Assembly: GCF_018141105.1 (NCBI RefSeq)
Contig: NZ_CP054839.1
Coordinates: 2,914,001-2,978,000 of the forward strand
Length of the DNA: 64,000 bases
Source of the DNA: Saccharopolyspora erythraea
GTDB taxonomy: Bacteria > Actinomycetota > Actinomycetes > Mycobacteriales > Pseudonocardiaceae
Direction: 5' to 3'
The position numbers and the translations under genes are program-made. The notes under the pieces were generated by a model. It searched no databases. It saw nothing but the letters and a program-made list of their open reading frames with translations, and had not been told where the DNA came from. Numbering within the stretch: the stretch's first letter is position 1; each line of letters begins with the position of its first letter. Shown piece after piece: positions 8,041-15,617 of this stretch.

Positions 8041-8835
8041 GTGCCCGCCGAGGGGGCCGGTGCTCGCGAGCTGTTGCGGCGGGGCCGGATCGAGATGCAG
8101 GGACGGCTGGTCGAGGCGTCGAACGCGACGCTGTTCTGCGGCATTGAGCTCGACGGGGTGGCGGCCGAGTGCGTCTACAAGCCGGTCCGCGGCGAGCGCC
8201 CGCTGTGGGACTTCCCCGACGGCACGCTCGCCGGCCGGGAGATCGCCTCCTACCTGCTGTCGGAGTCCGGAGGGTGGGGCTTGGTCCCGCCGACGATCCT
8301 GCGCGACGGGCCGTTCGGGCCCGGCATGGTGCAGCTGTGGATCGACACGGAGGAGGACTCCGAGCTCGTCGACATCGTCGCACCGGGCGAGGTGCCCGAC
8401 AGCTGGCTGCCCGTGCTGAGGGCGCAGGACCACCACGGGTCGCCGGTGGTGCTGGCCCACGCCGACCACGACTCGCTGCGCGGTCTGGCAGTGCTCGACG
8501 CTGTGATCAACAACGCCGACCGCAAGGGCGGGCACATCCTGCACACCCCGGACGGCCGCGTGTTCGGCGTCGACCACGGCGTGAGCCTCAACGCCGACGA
8601 CAAGCTGCGAACCGTGCTGTGGGGCTGGATCGGGCAGGACCTGCCCGATGCCGAGGTCGAACGCCTCAGCGAGCTGCGCGCCCTGCTGGAGGGCCCGCTG
8701 GCCCAGGACCTCGCCGAGCACATCACGCCGAAGGAAGTGCAGGCGGTGGTGCAGCGCATCGACCAGCTGCTGGAGGCGGGCGTCTTCCCGGCCCCGTCCG
8801 GCGAGTGGCCCGCGATTCCCTGGCCGGCGTTCTGA
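8041..8835 (+). CDS. SCO1664 family protein, phosphatidylinositol 3/4-kinase-like fold
   Basis: 264 residues, GTG start. The central part has the shape of a PI3/PI4-kinase catalytic core: a Lys-containing strand (AECVYKPVRGERPLWDFP), a catalytic-loop-like DAVINNADRKGGHIL (about residues 157-171), and a metal-binding-like GVDHGVSL (179-186). The N-terminal GRIEMQGRLVEASNATLF is typical of the family. Whether it phosphorylates a lipid, a protein or nothing is not known. It sits between DUF3090 and a metallo-hydrolase with which it overlaps by one base. Confidence 0.85.
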   Translation: MPAEGAGARELLRRGRIEMQGRLVEASNATLFCGIELDGVAAECVYKPVRGERPLWDFPDGTLAGREIASYLLSESGGWGLVPPTILRDGPFGPGMVQLWIDTEEDSELVDIVAPGEVPDSWLPVLRAQDHHGSPVVLAHADHDSLRGLAVLDAVINNADRKGGHILHTPDGRVFGVDHGVSLNADDKLRTVLWGWIGQDLPDAEVERLSELRALLEGPLAQDLAEHITPKEVQAVVQRIDQLLEAGVFPAPSGEWPAIPWPAF

Positions 8836-9827
8836 TGTCCGGTCCGGTCCGCCCGGCGCCGCATCCCGCCCGCGAGTGGCCCCCGAGCTTCGCCGACCGC
8901 CTCGCCGCACCGCTGCCGCGCTTCCGCGACGTCATGCGGCTGATGTGGAGCGGACGGTCGCGGGCGCCGCTCGGCGACGCCGACAGCATCCCGGTCCTGC
9001 GCACCGGTTTGCGGCCGGTGCGGCCCACCGACACCGCGCTGACCTGGATCGGGCACGCCACCTACCTGGTGCGCACGGGAGGCGTCTCGGTGCTCACCGA
9101 TCCGGTGTGGTCGACGCGGATTCCCGGCGTGCCGAGGCGGCTGACCCCGCCCGGAGTGGCCTTCGGCGAGCTGCACGCCGGACTGGAACCCGTACGGCCG
9201 GCCGGGCGGGTGGACGCCGTGGTGATCAGCCACAACCATTACGACCACCTGGACGCGCCGACCATCGCGAAGCTGCCGCGCTCGACGCCAATGCTCGTTC
9301 CGGCAGGGCTCGGCGACTGGTTCCGACGCAGGCGCTTCACCGAGGTCGTCGAGCTCGACTGGTGGGAGACCGCCGAGGTCGCGGGGCTGACCTTCGACTT
9401 CGTGCCCGCGCGGCACTGGAGCAGGCGCGGCCTGCGCGACACCTGCCGCAGCCTCTGGGGCGGCTGGGTGATCACCGGCCCGGACGGGCGCCGCCTCTAC
9501 CACGCGGGCGACAGCGGCTACGGCCCGCACTTCGCCGAGATCGGCGCCCGGCTGCCGGGCATCGACGTGGCGATGGTGCCGATCGGTGCCTACGCGCCGC
9601 GCTGGTTCATGCGTCCGGTGCACATGGACCCGGAGGAGGCCGTCCGCGCGGTGGCCGACCTGGGGGCCGCGCGCGCCGCCGGGATGCACTGGGGCACCTT
9701 CGCCCTGACGCGCGAGCCGGTGCTGGAGCCGCTGACCCGGTTCCGCGACGCGTGGCGTGAGGCCGGTCGCGACCCCGCGGAGCTGTGGGACCTCGCCATC
9801 GGCGAAACGCGAGTGCTGCCCGCGTAG
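8835..9827 (+). CDS. MBL-fold metallo-hydrolase, NAPE-PLD/UlaG-like
   Basis: 330 residues, ATG overlapping the previous stop (TGATG). Metal-binding motifs are complete: SHNHYDHLD (HxHxDH), the PARHWSRRGLRDTCRSLWGGW segment characteristic of N-acyl-phosphatidylethanolamine phospholipase D-like enzymes, HAGDSGY, and the terminal MHWGTF. These proteins hydrolyse phosphodiester or lactone-type substrates with two zinc ions. The true substrate is unknown. Coupling to the SCO1664 gene suggests co-expression. No signal peptide is seen, so it is probably cytoplasmic or peripherally membrane-bound. Confidence 0.87.
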   Translation: MSGPVRPAPHPAREWPPSFADRLAAPLPRFRDVMRLMWSGRSRAPLGDADSIPVLRTGLRPVRPTDTALTWIGHATYLVRTGGVSVLTDPVWSTRIPGVPRRLTPPGVAFGELHAGLEPVRPAGRVDAVVISHNHYDHLDAPTIAKLPRSTPMLVPAGLGDWFRRRRFTEVVELDWWETAEVAGLTFDFVPARHWSRRGLRDTCRSLWGGWVITGPDGRRLYHAGDSGYGPHFAEIGARLPGIDVAMVPIGAYAPRWFMRPVHMDPEEAVRAVADLGAARAAGMHWGTFALTREPVLEPLTRFRDAWREAGRDPAELWDLAIGETRVLPA

Positions 9828-9842
9828 CGGTTCGGGCATCCT

Positions 9843-10679
9843 GTGCCGATGCCCGGACTCCGACGAGATCCTCATCCGCTGCGCGGCCGCACGGCCCTGG
9901 TCACCGGCGTCAGCAGGCGGCGGGGCATCGGCCACGCGATCGCGCGCCGCCTCGCCTCCTACGGCGCGAACGTTTTCCTCCACCACTACCGCTCCCACGA
10001 CGTCGAACAGCCGTGGGGCGCCGACGACATCGACGCCGTCGTGGCCGGTGTCGCCGACCAGCTCGTCGACGGCGCCCGCCTCGCCCATCTCGACGCCGAC
10101 CTCGCCGAAGTCGCGCAGCCGCAACGGGTGTTCGACGCCGCGGCCGCCGAGTTCGGCCACGTCGACATCCTGGTGTGCAACCACGCGCTCAGCGGCTCGG
10201 ACGGGGCGCTGGGCGAGCTGGACGCGGTGATGCTGGACCGGCACTGGGCCGTCAACACCCGGTCCTCGATCCTGCTCGCGCAGGCGTTCGCCGCCGCGCA
10301 CGACGGCCGCGACGGTGGCCGGATCGTCTTCATGACCTCCGGGCAGGGCCTCGGGCCGATGCCGGGGGAGGTCGCCTACGCGGCGGCCAAGGGCGCGCTC
10401 GCCGAGATCACCACGACGCTGGCCGACCAGCTCGCCGACGCGCGAATCACGCTCAACACCGTCAATCCGGGCCCTGTGGACACCGGCTACCTCGGCGAGC
10501 GCGACTGGGAGCACGTGCGGCCGATGTTCCCGTTCGGCCGCTACGGCGAGCCCGACGACCCCGCCAGGCTGATCGCGTGGCTGGCCACCGACGAGGCCAG
10601 GTGGATCACCGGCCAGGTGATCAACACCGAGGGCGGCTTCGGGCGCTGGCGCCCCAGGGACAACTCCTCAGACGTCTGA
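9843..10679 (+). CDS. Short-chain dehydrogenase/reductase
   Basis: 278 residues from GTG 9843, or 276 from ATG 9849. The NAD(P)-binding motif TGVSRRRGIG appears about residue 21 with an Arg-rich insertion. The NNAG-like motif is CNHALS, the catalytic Ser is in FMTSGQG, and the active site is YAAAKGA, so a classical SDR with Ser-Tyr-Lys. The C-terminal ITGQVINTEGGFG is also typical. Substrate unknown. Its last codons and stop lie inside the perfect palindrome upstream of the GntR regulator, which may therefore control or be linked to this gene. Confidence 0.88.
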   Translation: MPMPGLRRDPHPLRGRTALVTGVSRRRGIGHAIARRLASYGANVFLHHYRSHDVEQPWGADDIDAVVAGVADQLVDGARLAHLDADLAEVAQPQRVFDAAAAEFGHVDILVCNHALSGSDGALGELDAVMLDRHWAVNTRSSILLAQAFAAAHDGRDGGRIVFMTSGQGLGPMPGEVAYAAAKGALAEITTTLADQLADARITLNTVNPGPVDTGYLGERDWEHVRPMFPFGRYGEPDDPARLIAWLATDEARWITGQVINTEGGFGRWRPRDNSSDV

Positions 10680-10685
10680 GGAGTT
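10662..10685. promoter_or_regulatory. 24-bp perfect palindrome, likely operator of the downstream FadR-type regulator
   Basis: The half-site aactcctcagac at 10662-10673 is followed directly by its exact complement. The sequence covers the SDR stop codon and ends 36 bp before the regulator's start. The absence of a loop and of a U-run argues against a terminator. Dimeric GntR/FadR proteins bind such palindromes, so autoregulation is the simplest reading. A -10-like TAGCGT follows at 10690-10695. Confidence 0.6.
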
Positions 10686-10721
10686 CTGCTAGCGTCGCAC
10701 CCCGAGATCAGGAGGTGCGCG

Positions 10722-11417
10722 GTGGTGGAGACGCGGCGGTTGCGGCGCGGACCCGTGGTCCCCGAAGTCGAGCGCGCCCTTCGCGAACTGCTCGCCGAAG
10801 GGCGCTGGGCGGCCGGGGAAAAGCTGCCGAGCGAGGTCCAGCTCGCCGCGGATCTGGGCGTCGGGCGCTCGTCGGTCCGGGAGGCGGTGCGCCTGCTCGC
10901 GCGGGACGGCCTGCTCGACGTCCGGCACGGCTCGGGCACTTTCGTCGCCGCGGCGCAGGAAGAGACCGGAGACCTGCGGCGCATGCTGCGACGGGCACGG
11001 CTGCTGGAGGTCTACGAGGTGCGCAGGGCGCTGGAGGTCGAGTCGGCCAGGCTCGCCGCCCAGCGCGTGCGCCCGGAGGACGTCGAGGGGATCGCCGAAC
11101 GCCTCAGCCGGCGCCAGGCACGCCTCGACGGTGACCCCGCGGCGTTTGTCGACGCGGACCTGGACTTCCACCGCGTGGTGGTGGAGCTGTCCGGGAACGC
11201 CGTGCTGCTCGGCCTCTTCGACTCGGTGCGGCCCGCGCTCGCCGAGGCGCTGACCGCGATGGTGGCGCACGAGACCGGCATCCCCGACGTCTCGTGCGCC
11301 CATGCCGACCTGCTGGAAGCGCTGCGCCGCGGCGACTCCGAGGCCGCGGTCGCGGCCACCGTCGAGAACCTGGAGAGCGTAATGGCGACCGTGCGAGCGA
11401 AGGTGGCGGCGAAGTGA
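10722..11417 (+). CDS. GntR-family transcriptional regulator, FadR subfamily (FCD domain)
   Basis: 231 residues, GTG start with AGGAGG 6 bp upstream. The N-terminal winged helix-turn-helix (about residues 8-75) has LPSEVQLAADLGVGRSSVREAVRLL and the wing GLLDVRHGSGTFVA. The C-terminal all-helical FCD domain has the metal/ligand-binding residues in DADLDFHRVVVELSGN and AHADLLEAL. Family members sense small acids or acyl-CoAs. It is probably autoregulated through the palindrome upstream. It overlaps the next gene by GTGA, linking it to an ABC ATPase. Confidence 0.9.
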   Translation: MVETRRLRRGPVVPEVERALRELLAEGRWAAGEKLPSEVQLAADLGVGRSSVREAVRLLARDGLLDVRHGSGTFVAAAQEETGDLRRMLRRARLLEVYEVRRALEVESARLAAQRVRPEDVEGIAERLSRRQARLDGDPAAFVDADLDFHRVVVELSGNAVLLGLFDSVRPALAEALTAMVAHETGIPDVSCAHADLLEALRRGDSEAAVAATVENLESVMATVRAKVAAK

Positions 11418-12229
11418 CCGACTCCCGGCCCAGCGACACCGGACCGGTTCTGCGCGTCGACGACGTCGACGTCGTCCGGGAGGGCAACCACCTGCTGCGC
11501 GCGATCTCGATGACGGTGCGCCGCGGCGAGCACTGGGCGCTGCTCGGCGCCAACGGCGCGGGCAAGAGCACCCTGGTCGGCCTGCTCGGGGCGGTCACGC
11601 ATCCCACGCGAGGCTCGGTGGAGGTGCTCGGACACCGCCTCGGCAGGGTCGACATGCGCGAGCTGCGCTCCCACGTCGGTCACGTCAACCCCAGGCACCC
11701 GTTGCAGGCGCCGCTGCGGTTGCGCGACGTCGTGCTGACCGGGCTGACCAACACCACCGAACCGGTCCCGAGGTGGGTCCCGACGGCGCAACAGCGCGAA
11801 CAGGCCGACGGCCTCATCCGCATGCTGGGCATGAGCGCGCGCGCCGACGCCCGGTGGCCGACCCTGTCCCAGGGCGAACGCGGCCGCGCCCTCATCGCGC
11901 GGGCGCTCATGCCGTGGCCGCGGCTCCTGCTGCTCGACGAACCCGCGACCGGCCTCGACCTCGCGGCACGCGAACAGCTCCTGTCCAGCCTGGACACCCT
12001 GCGGCGCCAACACCCCGACCTGGCAACGGTTCTGGTGACCCACCACCTGGAGGAACTCCCGGCCACCACGACCCACGCCCTGCTGCTGCGCGAGGGCGAA
12101 TGTCTCGCCGCGGGCCCCGTCGACGACGTCCTGACGACCGACCGCATCAGCGCGTGCTTCGACCACCCGGTGCTGATCACCCGCACCCCCGACGGCCGCT
12201 GGAGCGCCCGCACCCGCGCCGCGGCGTGA
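11414..12229 (+). CDS. Stand-alone ABC transporter ATP-binding protein (YlmA/ModF-like)
   Basis: 271 residues, GTG overlapping the regulator stop. Walker A is GANGAGKS (about residue 49), Walker B is LLLLDEPATGLD, and the H-loop is VTHHLEEL. The signature is LSQGERGRALIARAL rather than LSGGQ, a variant seen in YlmA-like ATPases with no neighbouring permease. No membrane partner is encoded next door, so it may energise a remote transporter or act as a non-transport ABC protein. Co-transcription with a FadR-type regulator is the only functional hint. Confidence 0.85.
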   Translation: MTDSRPSDTGPVLRVDDVDVVREGNHLLRAISMTVRRGEHWALLGANGAGKSTLVGLLGAVTHPTRGSVEVLGHRLGRVDMRELRSHVGHVNPRHPLQAPLRLRDVVLTGLTNTTEPVPRWVPTAQQREQADGLIRMLGMSARADARWPTLSQGERGRALIARALMPWPRLLLLDEPATGLDLAAREQLLSSLDTLRRQHPDLATVLVTHHLEELPATTTHALLLREGECLAAGPVDDVLTTDRISACFDHPVLITRTPDGRWSARTRAAA

Positions 12230-12288
12230 GGGTGGGCGCGCAGACACCGGCTGGCGATCGGGTGAGACGGCGATCACGGGTGGTGTTT

Positions 12289-12300
12289 CGGTGATCACCG
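12289..12300. promoter_or_regulatory. 12-bp perfect palindrome upstream of the T7SS-type locus
   Basis: CGGTGATCACCG is a perfect dyad 76 bp before the start of the first gene of the secreted-toxin operon, and a wider GATCAC/GTGATC pair (12272-12277 and 12291-12296) surrounds it. Possible operator; no binding protein can be named. Confidence 0.3.
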
Positions 12301-12329
12301 CCTGCGCATCTCCTCGTGGTGGTTAAAGT

Positions 12330-12369
12330 CCCTCCCCGGCAAAGGCGACAGAAGGTGTTCCGGGGAGGG
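12330..12369 (+). promoter_or_regulatory. Leader hairpin overlapping the ribosome-binding site of the T7SS-type operon
   Basis: CCCTCCCCGG (12330-12339) and CCGGGGAGGG (12360-12369) are perfect inverted repeats with a 20-nt loop. The right arm continues into the purine-rich ribosome-binding region just before the GTG at 12377. If transcribed, the fold would hide that site and reduce translation of the first cistron. Structural reading only. Confidence 0.35.
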
Positions 12370-12376
12370 GGAGGCG

Positions 12377-12883
12377 GTGGGTGGTCGCGTGCTGACCTTC
12401 GCGGGCACGTTGCCGGACGCGGAGCCGGCAAGCTCATCGTCCGAAGTGGACGGCTCGCTGGTGGTCGCGTTGGGCGAGGTGCGTTCTGGTTTGCTCGCCA
12501 TGGGCGGGATCCCGCGCGTGTTGCGTGAGTCGGTCGTCTTCGTCGAGTTGACCGGTGCTGATGCCGCGCCGCAGCTGCCGCTGGTGACGGCGGAGGGGTC
12601 GGCGTGGGCTGCGGTCTTCTCGTCCTTGCCGCGCATGGCCGCTTTCTTCCGCTCTGCGCAGCGGGGCGGGGACACGCTGCGTTACGGCAGGCTCAGCGGT
12701 GCTGAGCTGCTGGATGAGGTGTGGCCGCAGTTGCCCGCCGGTACGGGCCTGGTGCTGGATCCGGGCAGTGAGCACGTCGTGGCGGTGCCGCCGTTCGCGG
12801 GGCTGGCACCGGAGTCGGTGGTGGTGGAGCGCGCCCTGGTGGTGCCCGCGGTGGGGGCGGCGGAGCACGGGGGGATGGGCTGA
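12377..12883 (+). CDS. SseB-like domain protein, first gene of a T7SS-type toxin operon
   Basis: 168 residues, GTG start after a purine-rich stretch. The pattern resembles the SseB N-terminal domain: LPLVTAEGSAWAAVFSSLPRM, then LRYGRLSGAELLDEV, then LPAGTGLVLDPGSEHVVAVPP. The C-terminal VVVERALVVPAVGA is consistent. SseB-like proteins in actinobacteria often accompany WXG100/EspC-like genes and may act as chaperones or adaptors. No membrane helix or signal peptide is seen. The stop overlaps the next start (TGATG), so expression is coupled to the secreted proteins downstream. Confidence 0.6.
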   Translation: MGGRVLTFAGTLPDAEPASSSSEVDGSLVVALGEVRSGLLAMGGIPRVLRESVVFVELTGADAAPQLPLVTAEGSAWAAVFSSLPRMAAFFRSAQRGGDTLRYGRLSGAELLDEVWPQLPAGTGLVLDPGSEHVVAVPPFAGLAPESVVVERALVVPAVGAAEHGGMG

Positions 12884-13245
12884 TGGGGTACGGGTTTTTC
12901 GCCGCGGATCTGCAGGCGATGCGCACGGCCGAGCAGGGTGTGCGGGACGCGGTCAAGGAGTTGGCGGACATGGCCGGCGGTGGCGGTGTCGGGGACGCGC
13001 TGGGTGCCTCGGGGCACGGCCTGGTGCAGGCGTGCATGGACAACGCTCCGCGGATCGGCAGCGGCGGCATGTTGCCGGCGATGCTGGTCGGGTTCGCCGA
13101 CAAGTGGAGCTGGGGGACGCGGTTCCTGGTCGAGGACGGTGTGGCCGCGGCTGATGCGCTGGCCGAGGTCCGTGCGGAGTACCTGGCCACTGATCAGGCG
13201 GCGATCCGCGCCTTGGGCGGCGTGCACGAGGCGAAGCGGGGCTGA
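12883..13245 (+). CDS. EspC/WXG100-like small type VII secretion substrate
   Basis: 120 residues, ATG in a TGATG overlap. Size and helical pattern match ESX substrates: a helix, a central turn with DKWSWGTRF, and a second helix carrying YLATDQAAIRAL near the C-terminus. YxxxD is the general type VII secretion signal, and WSWG stands where WXG is expected. It would form a helical hairpin and be exported, possibly in partnership with the large protein encoded 2 bp downstream. No ESX ATPase or membrane component lies in the window, so export depends on one elsewhere. Confidence 0.65.
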   Translation: MGYGFFAADLQAMRTAEQGVRDAVKELADMAGGGGVGDALGASGHGLVQACMDNAPRIGSGGMLPAMLVGFADKWSWGTRFLVEDGVAAADALAEVRAEYLATDQAAIRALGGVHEAKRG

Positions 13246-13247
13246 GG

Positions 13248-15617
13248 GTGGCGTGGACGAACACGTCCTCGTTCTCCGAGGACATGAACTCGCTCGGTAG
13301 CGAGCTGGAGTATCTGGGTCAGGTCACGGGTCTGGTCGAGCAGGACCTGATCCCGGGGGATCCGGCGGTTGCCGAGGAGTTGGCGGCGCACCTGCTGAAG
13401 CTGGGGGCGGCGTTCGAGAAGGCCGGTGAGGGTTTCAAGCGCATCGATGCCGGTGGTTGGGAGGGCAAGGCCGCCGACGCCGCGCGGGAGTACCTGACGG
13501 CCACGTTGCCGCCGCGGTGGCTGGCCGCTGCGGATGCGCACACCGAGGCGGGTACGGCGGTGCAGGACTACGCGCGGGTGCTGGCCGATGCCAAGGCGCG
13601 GGCGGAGCAGGCCAAGCAGGCGCTGGATCGGGCCAACGCCGAGAGTGAAAAGGCGCGTCTGGCGCACAACGCGGCAGTGGAGCGCTACAACGCCGATCCC
13701 GGTGCCGGTGCGGCGCCGCCGGAGTTCTCCGATCCGGGTGCGCAGGCGCGGGCCCAGGCCGAACGGGAGATCGCCGCGGCGAAGGCCGCGGTGGCCGATG
13801 CGGATCTGCGGGCGGCGCGGATCGTCGGGCGTGCGATGGAGGCCGCGCCGGCGGAGCCGGGACTGCTGGCGCAGCTGGCAGCCAACGCCGAGGACCTGGT
13901 GCAGGGTCTGGGCGCGGGCGTCGGTTCGCTGGTCGGTGGTGCCGTCGACGCGGTGGTCGGCCTGGGCGGCACGGTCATCGGCGCGGTGGGCTTCATGACC
14001 ACCTACGGCAACCCGGCGTGGACCATGACCCACCCGCAGGAGGTCGCGCAGTTCAACGCCCAGGTCGACGGCCTGGTCAAAGCGGCCACCACCGACCCGG
14101 CGGGATTCGGCTACCAGGTCGGCAAGACGATGCTCAACGTCGAGGGCTGGAAGAACGACCCGCTGCGCGCCGCCGGGGAGATGGTGCCGGATGCGGTCGG
14201 GTCGATCGTCGGCGGCGCGGGCATCGCCAGCCGCGTGGCCCGCGGCGTGGGCAAGGTGGGCGAGGTCGCGGGTGATCTGGGCAAAACCGCGGGCCGGGTC
14301 GACGGGGTCCCCCGGCACACGCCCGAGCCCTCACCGCGACCGCAACCGCCCGCACCGCAGCACCAGCCGCGGCCGGACCCGCCCGCGCCGCAGCCGCGTC
14401 CGGAAGCATCGACCCCACAGGCACAGCAGCCCCCGTCACCGACCACACCCTGGGGCGACTACAACGACCTACCGCCCTCCACACCGGCGCACCACGCCCC
14501 GGACACCACGCCGTCCTGGGGGCATCCGGAACCGCAGACCAGCTACCCGACCCGCCCAGACGGCGGGTTCGGACCGATGGGCAGCGCCCAGGAGGTCGTC
14601 GAACACGCTCCGCGCTATGCCGAGAAGGTCGACCGCACACCGCCTTGGCAGGACGAATTCGACGACAATGCGCCAGGACCGCACGAACGGGCAACCACTC
14701 CGACCACCGAGCCGCTTGACCGGATTCCCGAACCTGAGACGCCGACCCACCGGGACGGCGACCACGAGAGCGGACCGGACCAGCCAGGCCACCACGACGA
14801 TCCACCTGGGCACGGTGGTGATGACCCGTCGCCGCGCGGCGACGGCGATCGGCCGGGTGTCGACGAGCTGTTCCCGGAAGCAGGGGCACCGTTCGACGCG
14901 GGACGCGCTCTGCACACGTTCAGGGAAGCGCTCGACGGCCAGTACGGAGACCTCACCGTCGCGGTGAAGGAGGTCAGCGGCAACGCGGGTTCGTACCGCA
15001 TGGTCGCTGACATCCTCGATGCGAACGGACAACCTGCGGGATCAGCGATCCGCGACTTCTACAGGCTCGCGGACGGCGGCGTGTCGGTGACCCACAACAA
15101 GCTCGAGATCCTCGACCCCGAGCTCCGAGGTTCGGGCTTCGCCTCCGAGTTCAACGGGAAGCTCGAGGACTGGTACCGGAACTCCGGGGTCGAGGAGATC
15201 CGCCTCCGTGCCAACATCGATGTCGGCAGCTACGCGTGGGCGAGGCAAGGGTACGAGTTCGCGAACCACGCGCAAGCCGTCTATCACATTCTGCCGAGGT
15301 TGCAAGACGAGATCGCGTGTGCGGAGCGGGACCTCGCGGGTCTTCAGGACCAGTTGCGCCGGCCGGATGCGGATCACGGGACCTTGAGCAAGGCCATCGA
15401 AGCACAGAACGAACTGCTGCTGAATGCGCGCGAGATCGAGTCGCGGTTCTACGAAGGCTCGGAGAACTTCCCTAAGCCGCGAGAGATCAGCGGGCTCGGG
15501 CGGCCTGAGGGCCTCCAGCCCGGGGAGTGGCGCGATCGGCGATGGCTCGGCAAGGACGTACTGCAAGACCCGTCGGGGCGGGAAAAAGTCGCGTGGCATG
15601 GGGTGAAGAGGCTGTGA
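13248..15617 (+). CDS. T7SS-type polymorphic toxin-like protein with GNAT-like C-terminal domain
   Basis: 789 residues, GTG start. Domain order: an N-terminal WXG-like helical domain (about 1-130, with WEGKAADAAREYL near 70), a coiled coil (about 110-190), a Gly/Val-rich hydrophobic segment (about 222-252), a Pro-rich disordered linker (about 350-540), then a C-terminal domain (about 550-680). That domain contains LEILDPELRGSGFASEFN and YAWARQGYEF, fitting the acetyl-CoA loop (RGxGxA) and following strand of a GNAT acetyltransferase. A coiled tail closes the protein. The linker plus variable tip is the layout of secreted polymorphic toxins. GTGA overlap with the next gene suggests an immunity partner. 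Target unknown. Confidence 0.7.
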   Translation: MAWTNTSSFSEDMNSLGSELEYLGQVTGLVEQDLIPGDPAVAEELAAHLLKLGAAFEKAGEGFKRIDAGGWEGKAADAAREYLTATLPPRWLAAADAHTEAGTAVQDYARVLADAKARAEQAKQALDRANAESEKARLAHNAAVERYNADPGAGAAPPEFSDPGAQARAQAEREIAAAKAAVADADLRAARIVGRAMEAAPAEPGLLAQLAANAEDLVQGLGAGVGSLVGGAVDAVVGLGGTVIGAVGFMTTYGNPAWTMTHPQEVAQFNAQVDGLVKAATTDPAGFGYQVGKTMLNVEGWKNDPLRAAGEMVPDAVGSIVGGAGIASRVARGVGKVGEVAGDLGKTAGRVDGVPRHTPEPSPRPQPPAPQHQPRPDPPAPQPRPEASTPQAQQPPSPTTPWGDYNDLPPSTPAHHAPDTTPSWGHPEPQTSYPTRPDGGFGPMGSAQEVVEHAPRYAEKVDRTPPWQDEFDDNAPGPHERATTPTTEPLDRIPEPETPTHRDGDHESGPDQPGHHDDPPGHGGDDPSPRGDGDRPGVDELFPEAGAPFDAGRALHTFREALDGQYGDLTVAVKEVSGNAGSYRMVADILDANGQPAGSAIRDFYRLADGGVSVTHNKLEILDPELRGSGFASEFNGKLEDWYRNSGVEEIRLRANIDVGSYAWARQGYEFANHAQAVYHILPRLQDEIACAERDLAGLQDQLRRPDADHGTLSKAIEAQNELLLNAREIESRFYEGSENFPKPREISGLGRPEGLQPGEWRDRRWLGKDVLQDPSGREKVAWHGVKRL

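Noticed and set aside
7219-8910. Long N-terminal extension of the LD-carboxypeptidase frame, to 874 codons
   Set aside because: The extension lies antisense to two recognised genes and has no family similarity. The S66 start pattern begins at the ATG near 7218.
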